Source: Bacillota bacterium (GTDB lineage Bacteria > Bacillota > Clostridia > Acetivibrionales > DSM-1351). From it: DNA of 12,794 nt. Under the pieces are notes generated by a model that worked only from the letters and a program-made list of their open reading frames with translations, was not told the origin of the DNA and searched no databases. The number at the start of each line of letters is the position of its first letter. Within the stretch, counting starts at the first letter, position 1. The position numbers were made by a program, and so were the translations under genes. Positions 5,871 to 12,195 of this stretch are shown here, piece by piece. The stretch spans positions 1-12,794 of the forward strand of contig JAEZFR010000404.1 in NCBI GenBank assembly GCA_023417285.1, written 5' to 3'.

Positions 5871-6902
5871 GCGTATTATCCAAAAATAGAAAAACATATT
5901 CCTTTCACACAACTGCAGTAGCTTCTCGGTAGTAATACTACTCATTCCGCTTTTTACAAATGGTGAAGATAAGTAAATTGAGAATAGCAGAGTTGCTACT
6001 GTATTGTAGAACTGGTCTCTATATACTCCAAAGCGTCTCTGTTTCTCGATAAAGGCTGATATCTTGTCTTCGCATTCTTTTATTGTTTGATAATCATACA
6101 AAAACTCTAAGTCTTTTGAAAGCATATCTTTGCAATATGTTTCATAACTACTAAGCATTCTTTGCAGGCCACTTATCCATGGGAAAAACTGTTGCTCTAT
6201 TTTTTGTGCGCAACTACTATCAATATCAGGAATTGTAGCAATTGCCAGAAGCATATGCATTGTAAGTGATGAGTCGGAGGCAACAAGGTATTCCCAACTT
6301 GATAATTCATCGAAAACATTGGAATTTCTTTCTAAAACTGAATTTAGCTTTTCCTCATGTGATAGAGAGGAATGGGAATACATAGTAACAGCTAACTCAC
6401 AAAACCCAGCGTGAAAATTTTTCAGGGCATTCTCGATTAAGTGGAAGGAGGGCAATAAATGAAAAGCTCTTCTGCACTTATCAACCAAGAAGTTGAGGTA
6501 GCCGCTATCGTCCTTAGTAGGATAAAAGGTAAAGTATGGGTAAGGCTTATTCATGTCAAGGTTAGTTGCATACTTAAGAGAGTCAAAAATAAGCCTAATA
6601 AAAGCCTCTGTATTATTGGGGGTATTTTTACATACCTGTAGCAGGTATTCTAATAAAGCCTGGTAACTAAAGCTTACATGGGCCAACAATTGAATATCTA
6701 CACCAGGGTAAAGAGCACAGAGAGAATATATAAGGCTTGCTTTGTTCATACTATCTAAGGCATTTGCTGCACAGGCCTTTTGGCTACGGCCCCTTATTTC
6801 CTGTGTCTGAATAGCATATTCTGCCACTCTTTGCTTAATTACTGGCACATAGTATTTATTGTACTGCCGTAAATACCTAAAGGCATACGAAAGTTTACTC
6901 AT
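5838..6902 (-). CDS. Divergent DUF2600 (YtpB, tetraprenyl-beta-curcumene synthase family) protein lacking the Asp-rich motifs
   Basis: YtpB in B. subtilis cyclises a C35 prenyl diphosphate to tetraprenyl-beta-curcumene, precursor of sesquarterpenes. This 354-residue protein matches that family in length and in several blocks: FSYQALLEYLLQVCKN (78-93), DDSGYLNFLVDKCRRAFHLL with PSF (131-153), SSWEYLVASDSSLTMHMLLA (201-220) and FPWISGLQRMLSSYET (240-255). From memory, active members read DYLDNLCDR where this one has EYLLQVCKN (85-93), and LLDYFIDQxEDR where it has MLSSYETYCKDM (249-260). Both presumed Mg-diphosphate-binding aspartate sets are therefore missing, while the frame is intact. It is probably not a terpene cyclase; an altered or structural role is inferred. 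The start has AAAGAGG upstream and a strong sigma-A-type promoter. It is convergent with and overlaps spmB by 33 bases. Confidence 0.75.
   Translation of the reverse strand: MSKLSYAFRYLRQYNKYYVPVIKQRVAEYAIQTQEIRGRSQKACAANALDSMNKASLIYSLCALYPGVDIQLLAHVSFSYQALLEYLLQVCKNTPNNTEAFIRLIFDSLKYATNLDMNKPYPYFTFYPTKDDSGYLNFLVDKCRRAFHLLPSFHLIENALKNFHAGFCELAVTMYSHSSLSHEEKLNSVLERNSNVFDELSSWEYLVASDSSLTMHMLLAIATIPDIDSSCAQKIEQQFFPWISGLQRMLSSYETYCKDMLSKDLEFLYDYQTIKECEDKISAFIEKQRRFGVYRDQFYNTVATLLFSIYLSSPFVKSGMSSITTEKLLQLCERNMFFYFWIIRLSKNKLASPY
5858..5888. repeat. 13-bp perfect hairpin at the convergent spmB/DUF2600 ends
   Basis: TATTTTTGGATAA (5858-5870) and TTATCCAAAAATA (5876-5888) pair perfectly with a five-base loop GCGTA. 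It spans the spmB stop codon and is inside the last codons of the minus-strand DUF2600 gene. Neither strand has a T tract directly after the stem, so it is not a textbook intrinsic terminator. It may still slow polymerase, block 3' decay, or act where the two transcripts collide. Confidence 0.75.
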
Positions 6903-6939
6903 TCATCTAACCTCTTTAGTCATATAATGCATTAATATA

Positions 6940-6968
6940 AATATATTTTTATATCCTTGTGCTGTCAA
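6940..6968 (-). promoter_or_regulatory. Sigma-A-type promoter of the DUF2600 gene
   Basis: On the minus strand a perfect TTGACA (6968-6963) and TATATT (6945-6940) are spaced by 17 bases. Transcription would begin near 6933, about 30 bases before the ATG, with the AAAGAGG ribosome binding site at 6917-6911. It suggests vegetative expression, although the neighbouring spmAB genes are sporulation genes. Confidence 0.75.
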
Positions 6969-7018
6969 TCTTATTGATGAAATATAGATGATTATTCATG
7001 AATATATAAATGTTTGCC

Positions 7019-7047
7019 TTGAAAAAATATTGTCAAATCTGTATAGT
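7019..7047 (+). promoter_or_regulatory. Sigma-A-type promoter of metG
   Basis: TTGAAA (7019-7024) and TATAGT (7042-7047) are spaced by 17 bases. Transcription would begin near 7053-7055, leaving a leader of about 105 bases before the metG ATG. It is divergent from the DUF2600 promoter, and the two -35 boxes are 50 bases apart. Confidence 0.68.
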
Positions 7048-7075
7048 TATAAGGAGATAATATTTTGAAAGTGGC

Positions 7076-7133
7076 ATACCATTATAAAGCCAGAATTTCC
7101 CAATAAAAGGGTAATATTTTGGCAAAGTGGTAT
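7076..7133 (+). promoter_or_regulatory. Structured metG leader (nested hairpin)
   Basis: Three nested complementary pairs fold the leader: ATACCA (7076-7081) with TGGTAT (7128-7133), GCCAGAAT (7089-7096) with ATTTTGGC (7116-7123, one G-U), and CCC (7099-7101) with GGG (7109-7111). No T tract follows, and the T-box signature AGGGTGGNACCGCG is absent, so it is neither a classic T-box nor an obvious attenuator. A 13-codon frame (TTG 7065 to TAA 7104-7106) with AAGGAG upstream overlaps it, but that AAGGAG sits at the predicted transcript start. Confidence 0.45.
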
Positions 7134-7158
7134 TTACAACTTGAAAGGAAGAATATAC

Positions 7159-9252
7159 ATGTCAAAGAAAACGTACTACATTACAACACCTATATATTAC
7201 CCAAGTGGAAAGCTCCATATAGGGCATTCATATACTACAGTTGCAGCTGATGCCGTATCTCGTTACAAGAGACTTAAAGGCTTTGATGTTATGTTTCTAA
7301 CTGGTACAGATGAGCATGGTCAAAAGATTCAGAGGAAGGCTGAGGAAAAGGGAATTACTCCAAAGCAGTATGTTGATGAAATAGTTGGTGGTATCAAAGA
7401 GCTATGGCAGCTTATGAAGATTACCAATGATAAGTTTATAAGGACTACTGATGAGCAGCACAAGGCTGTTGTTCAGAAGATTTTTAAAACACTCTATGAT
7501 AAGGGGGACATATACAAGAGTGAATATGAGGGTTGGTACTGTACTCCTTGTGAGTCTTTCTGGACAAAGACACAGCTAGTAGACGGAAAATGTCCTGACT
7601 GTGGTCGTGAGGTTGAACTGACCAAGGAGGAAAGTTACTTCTTTAAGCTTTCAAAGTATCAGGATAGACTTATTAAGCATATAGAAGAAAATCCCGAATT
7701 TATTCAGCCAGTATCAAGACAAAATGAAATGCTCAATAACTTTCTAAGACCTGGTTTAGAAGACATTGCAGTTTCAAGAACTACCTTTAAATGGGGAGTT
7801 CCTGTTGATTTTGATTCCAAGCACGTAGTCTATGTGTGGATAGATGCATTATCAAACTATATTTCTGCTATGGGGTACCTTACTGAGGATGCAGCCGATT
7901 TTAATAAATACTGGCCAGCAGATGTTCACCTAGTGGGAAAAGAAATAGTTCGTTTTCATACTATAATATGGCCGGCAATGCTGATGGCACTTGATTTGCC
8001 ATTACCAAAGCAGGTTTATGGGCATGGTTGGTTGTTGCTCGAAGGGGGCAAGATGTCAAAGTCAAAGGGGAATGTTGTAGACCCTAAAATATTGGTGGAC
8101 AAGTATGGCTTAGACTCTATCAGATACTTCCTGCTTCGAGAGGTGCCATTCGGTTCAGATGGAATATTCTCAAATGAAGCATTGATAAATAGAATAAACT
8201 CAGATCTTGCAAATGATTTAGGTAACCTAGTTAGCAGAACGGTAGCCATGATTGATAAATATTTTGAGGGTACAATACCTGAAAACAAGATTGCAGGTGA
8301 CTTTGACCAAGAGTTGAAGAACATGCTTGGAGCACTGCCCCAAAAGGTGGAGGAGCTGCTTGATAAGCTTCAGTTCAGCACTGCACTCTCAGAGATATGG
8401 AAGGCAGTTTCAAGAACTAACAAATATATAGATGAAACAATGCCTTGGGTGCTTGCTAAGGACGAGGCAAACACAGGTAGGCTTGCAGCTGTAATGTACA
8501 ATTTAGCAGAGAGCTTAAGAATTGTATCTATACTCATTCAGCCGTTTATGCCAGAAACCCCAGAAAAGATTTGGGCACAGCTTGGTATTTCGGACAAGGC
8601 ATTAGTTGAGTGGGATAAGGCAGCAGTATGGGGTGTCTACCCTGTGGACGCTAAGGTGTGCAAGGGTGATGTTATATTCCCAAGAATAGATTTAAAGAAA
8701 GAACTAGAAGAACTTGAAAGCATGAATGCACCAAAGGAAGGCAATGATTCCAAGCCAGTCAACGGTGATAAGGAATCTAAGAACTCCAGTAACACAGCAA
8801 AGGACGCTAACAAGGCAGAAAAGGGAGCTAACTCAGGTGCAGCAAGACAGGAAGCTTGTAAAGCACAGGCTGCAAAGTCAGATGAAAAGAGTGCAGCTCA
8901 GACGGCTCCAGCTGACGAGACAAATGCTAACCTTATTACTATTGATGACTTTGCAAAGGTTGAACTAAAGGTTGCAAAGGTAATAGCGGCAGAAAAGGTT
9001 GAAAAGGCGGATAAGCTTTTAAAATTGCAGTTGCAGGTTGGAGACGAGCAGAGACAGGTTGTGTCAGGTATTGCAAAGTATTATACTCCTGAAGAAATGG
9101 TAGGAAAGACGATAGTGCTTGTTGCTAACTTGAAGCCAGTTAAGTTAAGAGGTATTGAGTCACAGGGTATGATTCTAGCAGCATCTAACGAAAACGGACT
9201 CTCACTCGTTACAATAGATAAGGATTTAGGAAGCGGTGCTCATGTCGGATAA
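7159..9252 (+). CDS. metG: Methionyl-tRNA synthetase
   Basis: MetRS charges tRNA-Met and initiator tRNA with methionine. From the ATG at 7159 the product is 697 residues. It has the class I HIGH motif (residues 20-23 in PSGKLHIGHS), a zinc knuckle CTPC...CPDC (Cys128, 131, 145, 148) and KMSKS (298-302). An anticodon-binding helical domain follows, and a C-terminal Trbp111-type tRNA-binding domain (about 593-697; IDDFAKVELKV, GMILAASNE). The upstream TTG at 7141 is rejected because AAAGGAAG (7144-7151) is a proper ribosome binding site for 7159. Between catalytic body and tail lies an approximately 71-residue linker (522-592) rich in Ala, Lys, Asn, Ser and Glu. tatD starts inside the last codons, so the two are translationally coupled, as in the B. 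subtilis metS-yabD pair. Confidence 0.97.
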   Translation: MSKKTYYITTPIYYPSGKLHIGHSYTTVAADAVSRYKRLKGFDVMFLTGTDEHGQKIQRKAEEKGITPKQYVDEIVGGIKELWQLMKITNDKFIRTTDEQHKAVVQKIFKTLYDKGDIYKSEYEGWYCTPCESFWTKTQLVDGKCPDCGREVELTKEESYFFKLSKYQDRLIKHIEENPEFIQPVSRQNEMLNNFLRPGLEDIAVSRTTFKWGVPVDFDSKHVVYVWIDALSNYISAMGYLTEDAADFNKYWPADVHLVGKEIVRFHTIIWPAMLMALDLPLPKQVYGHGWLLLEGGKMSKSKGNVVDPKILVDKYGLDSIRYFLLREVPFGSDGIFSNEALINRINSDLANDLGNLVSRTVAMIDKYFEGTIPENKIAGDFDQELKNMLGALPQKVEELLDKLQFSTALSEIWKAVSRTNKYIDETMPWVLAKDEANTGRLAAVMYNLAESLRIVSILIQPFMPETPEKIWAQLGISDKALVEWDKAAVWGVYPVDAKVCKGDVIFPRIDLKKELEELESMNAPKEGNDSKPVNGDKESKNSSNTAKDANKAEKGANSGAARQEACKAQAAKSDEKSAAQTAPADETNANLITIDDFAKVELKVAKVIAAEKVEKADKLLKLQLQVGDEQRQVVSGIAKYYTPEEMVGKTIVLVANLKPVKLRGIESQGMILAASNENGLSLVTIDKDLGSGAHVG

Positions 9253-10063
9253 TACACTAAGTAAAGAGTTGGACCATAATCTTTGCAATATATTTGATAC
9301 TCATGCTCATTATGACGACGAACGGTTTGATGAGGATAGAGAAGAGCTTTTAATGGGTCTTAAGAACAAGGGTGTAAGATATGTTCTCAATGCTTGTGCC
9401 GATATTGATTCACTGCATAGTACCCTTCAATTGATTGATAAGTATGATTTTATTTATGCGGCAGTGGGGATTCATCCCCACTATGCCGATAATATGAGTG
9501 AGCAGTTAATTGATAGGCTACGGTCATTATCCTCCCATGAAAAGGTAGTGGCAATTGGGGAAATCGGTCTTGATTACTACTATGACAATTCTCCTAGAGA
9601 TATACAAAAATACTGGTTTGAGAGGCAGATAGAGCTTGCAAAGGAAGTAAAGCTGCCTATTATCATACACGATAGAGATGCACACGAGGACTGTGTTAAC
9701 ATTATAAAGAATACCAATGCCAAAAATGTGTCGGGTATTTTTCACTGCTTTTCAGGTAGCAAGGAAATGGCCCAAGAAGTATTAAAGCAGAACTTCTATA
9801 TATCAATTGCTGGGCCGGTTACTTTCAAAAACGCTAGAAAGCTTATAGAAGTTGTACAATATGTCCCACTGGATAGGCTGCTGGTAGAAACGGATAGCCC
9901 CTATTTATCGCCTGAACCCATGAGGGGTAAGAGAAATAATTCTAGTAACCTAAATTTTATTATAGAAAAAATTGCAGTAATTAAAGGTATTTCACCTCAA
10001 GAGGTAGCGGATGCTACCATGGAGAACGCAAAAGGGATATTTTCCAAAGCAGTGTTTGCATGA
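9242..10063 (+). CDS. tatD: TatD-family metal-dependent DNase/hydrolase (YabD)
   Basis: TatD proteins are TIM-barrel metal-dependent nucleases linked to DNA repair and nucleic-acid turnover; the in vivo role is not settled for YabD. The 273-residue protein shows all metal-site motifs: DTHAHYDD (HxH, His21 and His23), IGEIGLDYYYD (Glu), IIIHDRDAHED (His), GIFHCFSGS (His) and VETDSPYLSPEPMRG (Asp). The N-terminus is about 15 residues longer than in relatives, which usually begin just before DTHAH. The ATG at 9242 is preferred over GTG 9236, with AGGAAG about ten bases upstream; it overlaps the metG end by 11 bases. The downstream coiled-coil gene begins 14 bases after the stop. Confidence 0.96.
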   Translation: MSDNTLSKELDHNLCNIFDTHAHYDDERFDEDREELLMGLKNKGVRYVLNACADIDSLHSTLQLIDKYDFIYAAVGIHPHYADNMSEQLIDRLRSLSSHEKVVAIGEIGLDYYYDNSPRDIQKYWFERQIELAKEVKLPIIIHDRDAHEDCVNIIKNTNAKNVSGIFHCFSGSKEMAQEVLKQNFYISIAGPVTFKNARKLIEVVQYVPLDRLLVETDSPYLSPEPMRGKRNNSSNLNFIIEKIAVIKGISPQEVADATMENAKGIFSKAVFA

Positions 10064-10077
10064 AAGGATGGACCCAT

Positions 10078-10767
10078 ATGAAGAAATTTGTTATCGCCGT
10101 GGTATTTATTTTTCTCACAGCTACTTTGATTTCAGTCAATTATCTGTTATGGGATAGGGAACAGCAGATGGCAAATTACAAAAACATGAGTGCTTCTAAG
10201 AACCTGAGTATTGAGACATTAGAAGAGAAGAATTACTCCTTGTCTACAAAAAATCAGGAATATGAGCAAACCATCAAGAAACTCACTGAACAGAGTGTTA
10301 ATCTTAATGAAAAATTAGCTGCTCTCAGTGCTGAGCTTGATACTGCAAAAAAGACCGATCTCGATAAGAACTTAATTATTTCAAAACTAAAGGGGTACAT
10401 CGATACAGCTCCAATGCAGGACACTATAGAAAAGTGGGTGCAGCAGATAAATAAGAAGAACTATACTACTGCATTTACATATTTTAGTGTCAACGCAAAG
10501 GACCCGATGCTCAGCAATTCACAAAACTTCAAAAACTACTATCAAAAAGAAATAAAGTCGATTACTGTTAAGGATGTTAACATTATCACCTCTGAATATG
10601 ATACTGATAAAATAGGAAAGCTGCAATTACATGTAAACTTTGATGTTACAAGGACTGAAGATGCAACTGATGACAGCTTTTTAGACGGACCAAATCAAAA
10701 GATTTTCACTATGGAATACGATGAAGGCACTCAAAGCTGGGTGATTTTAGAGATCTTAGATAAGTAG
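10078..10767 (+). CDS. Membrane-anchored coiled-coil protein with NTF2-like C-terminus, function unknown
   Basis: I do not recognise a characterised family. The 229-residue protein has a positively charged start and one hydrophobic segment (about residues 4-24, VIAVVFIFLTATLISV), so it is probably anchored in the membrane with an outward-facing body. Residues 27-105 look like a coiled coil (EQTIKKLTEQSVNLNEKLAALSAELD, split by charged residues). Residues 112-229 (IEKWVQQINKKNYTTAFTYF and WVILEILDK) resemble the NTF2-like or DUF4829-type folds common in clostridial surface proteins. No lipobox cysteine is seen. The ATG at 10078 is chosen because AAAGGATGG (10063-10071) is a good ribosome binding site; the in-frame ATG at 10060 overlaps the tatD stop. 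Its place in a metG-tatD operon suggests co-transcription, followed by a terminator-like hairpin. B. subtilis has no such gene between yabD and yabE. Confidence 0.8.
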   Translation: MKKFVIAVVFIFLTATLISVNYLLWDREQQMANYKNMSASKNLSIETLEEKNYSLSTKNQEYEQTIKKLTEQSVNLNEKLAALSAELDTAKKTDLDKNLIISKLKGYIDTAPMQDTIEKWVQQINKKNYTTAFTYFSVNAKDPMLSNSQNFKNYYQKEIKSITVKDVNIITSEYDTDKIGKLQLHVNFDVTRTEDATDDSFLDGPNQKIFTMEYDEGTQSWVILEILDK

Positions 10768-10850
10768 CCTAAGTCATAATATTTTTAAAGCACTAATATA
10801 ATATCCCTAGCAGTATAAAAAAAGGGATTATAGTTGTGCAAAAAAATACC

Positions 10851-10883
10851 AAAGTTTTGTGGGAAATTTGACAAAACTTTTTT
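10851..10883 (+). terminator. Terminator-like hairpin that contains the yabE -35 box
   Basis: AAAGTTTTGT (10851-10860) and ACAAAACTTT (10871-10880) pair perfectly over 10 bp with a 10-base loop, and the T tract continues to 10883. It can end the metG-tatD-coiled-coil transcript. The right arm supplies part of the -35 box TTGACA (10868-10873) of the next promoter. Confidence 0.72.
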
Positions 10884-10896
10884 GTTAGCTTAAAAT
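10868..10896 (+). promoter_or_regulatory. Sigma-A-type promoter of the yabE-like gene
   Basis: A perfect TTGACA (10868-10873) and TAAAAT (10891-10896) are spaced by exactly 17 bases. Transcription would start near 10903, about 35 bases before the TTG start. The -35 overlaps the preceding hairpin, so factors binding the inverted repeat could also control this promoter. Confidence 0.8.
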
Positions 10897-10937
10897 AGTC
10901 ACAGTCCCTTTGGATATTTGAACAGGAGGTAGATAGT

Positions 10938-12008
10938 TTGAGACCGATTGCGAAAAATATTAAAAGGTATTTTTCTAGATTTAAAATTAGACCATTGGAT
11001 ATTGCAGTTATCTGTGTTGTCATAGCTATATCCGTCACAGCTTCAATCTTCGTCTTTAATGGATTGAAGAGGCAGGTTGTGATTAATGACAATGGAGAAA
11101 CAATTGCGATAAAGACAATGAAGGCAACTGTGGGAGAGGTACTTGAGCAAACAGGCATCGAGGTTGAGAATGAGGATTACATCAGTATGCCGTTTGACGC
11201 AAAACTTGCTAGGCTATCAGACAATGTTATTGAGATTAAAAGGGCTGTACCTGTTACCATAAAAGTTGACGGAAAAGAGTATAATGTTAAAACTTGCAAG
11301 GATACCGTAAGCCAGGTATTAGCTGACAACAATATTATTGTCAGTGAGCTTGATAAGTTTAACGGGGCACAGAAAAATGATAAAATTGTGTCAAACATGA
11401 ATATTTCGATTACAAGATTGGAAGAGAATAATGTTGTGGAAACGGCAGCTATTCCTTTCAAAACCATTACAAAAGAGAATAACCGTTTGAATAAAGGTGT
11501 TACAAAGACCGTAAGAGAAGGTGTTGAAGGCAAAAGAGAGAAGACGTACAAGGTTGTTTTAGAGGATGGAATACAGAAAAGTAAGCAGCTGTTGGCTGAT
11601 GTAATTTCTTCAAATCCTTTGGACAAAATTGTGGAGGTAGGAACAGTTTTAACCTACAATACTTCAAGAGGAGATACTTTAAGGTATTCTAAAGTCATGA
11701 ATATGAAGGCAACTTCATATACTGCCTCTTATGAAGATACTGGTAAAAATCCCGGTGACCCAGGATTTGGAATTACTTATACCGGTGTGGTAGCGAAGAG
11801 GGGAATTATCGCGGTAGATCCGAAGGTAATACCACTAGGTACCAGGGTGTACGTTGAGGTTCCAGGTAAGGCAGCTGACTATGGATATGCGGTTGCTGCT
11901 GATATTGGAAGCGCTATCAAGGGTAACAAAATCGACGTTTATCTTGATACCTCAAAAGAAGTAAGTACTTGGGGTGTCAAGAAGGTAAAGGTTTATATAC
12001 TAAATTAA
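10938..12008 (+). CDS. yabE: YabE-like cell-wall protein: DUF348 x2, G5, 3D domain
   Basis: The 356-residue protein is probably a secreted or membrane-anchored peptidoglycan-active enzyme related to RpfB and B. subtilis YabE. Domains in order: cytoplasmic basic tail (1-20), one membrane segment or uncleaved signal (about 21-43), DUF348 repeats (about 47-88 and 104-146), a G5 domain (about 160-236; IPFKTITKENNRLNKG, REGVEGKRE) and a C-terminal 3D domain (about 256-354). The three conserved aspartates are Asp294 (AVDP), Asp322 (AADIG) and Asp333 (KIDVYL), the presumed lytic-transglycosylase-type centre. The start is TTG at 10938 with AGGAGGT eight bases upstream. YabE of B. subtilis is longer (about 437 residues). 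It has its own promoter and a strong terminator, with rsmA next. A role in cell-wall remodelling or resuscitation is inferred. Confidence 0.92.
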   Translation: MRPIAKNIKRYFSRFKIRPLDIAVICVVIAISVTASIFVFNGLKRQVVINDNGETIAIKTMKATVGEVLEQTGIEVENEDYISMPFDAKLARLSDNVIEIKRAVPVTIKVDGKEYNVKTCKDTVSQVLADNNIIVSELDKFNGAQKNDKIVSNMNISITRLEENNVVETAAIPFKTITKENNRLNKGVTKTVREGVEGKREKTYKVVLEDGIQKSKQLLADVISSNPLDKIVEVGTVLTYNTSRGDTLRYSKVMNMKATSYTASYEDTGKNPGDPGFGITYTGVVAKRGIIAVDPKVIPLGTRVYVEVPGKAADYGYAVAADIGSAIKGNKIDVYLDTSKEVSTWGVKKVKVYILN

Positions 12009-12058
12009 TTCATTGGTATATAGCCGAAAACAATATGTTTTAAAGGGACTATTTTGGG

Positions 12059-12094
12059 CTGCTACACTAATAAGTTGTGTGGTAGTTTTTTTTT
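12059..12094 (+). terminator. Strong rho-independent terminator after yabE
   Basis: CTGCTACAC (12059-12067) pairs with GTGTGGTAG (12077-12085), nine pairs including two G-U, around a nine-base loop TAATAAGTT. A run of nine T (12086-12094) follows directly. It ends 50 bases after the yabE stop codon begins the untranslated tail. Confidence 0.92.
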
Positions 12095-12137
12095 GCAATA
12101 AATCAATATACATAATAGATTATTAGCTGTTCTTATG

Positions 12138-12146
12138 TGGTATAAT
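12138..12146 (+). promoter_or_regulatory. Extended -10 promoter of rsmA
   Basis: TGGTATAAT (12138-12146) is a full extended -10 element (TGnTATAAT). The -35 region about 17 bases upstream is poor (GATTAT), which an extended -10 can offset. Transcription would start near 12153, about 43 bases before the rsmA ATG. It lies between the yabE terminator and rsmA, so rsmA starts a new unit. Confidence 0.68.
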
Positions 12147-12195
12147 AAATTTTGCGAATAAAGATCGGCCGTTAACGAAAGGGTTATTTAAAAGA

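Noticed and set aside
7065..7106. 13-codon leader peptide before metG (TTG start, AAGGAG eight bases upstream)
   Set aside because: The predicted transcript start (7053-7055) would remove part of its ribosome binding site, and it contains no internal Met codons as expected for methionine-sensing attenuation.
7048..7158. T-box riboswitch for metG
   Set aside because: The leader is only about 105 bases, and the AGGGTGGNACCGCG motif and an intrinsic terminator are absent.
10793..11158. 121-codon minus-strand ORF over the yabE start
   Set aside because: It is antisense to the yabE signal segment, promoter and hairpin, and its composition reflects the complementary hydrophobic codons.
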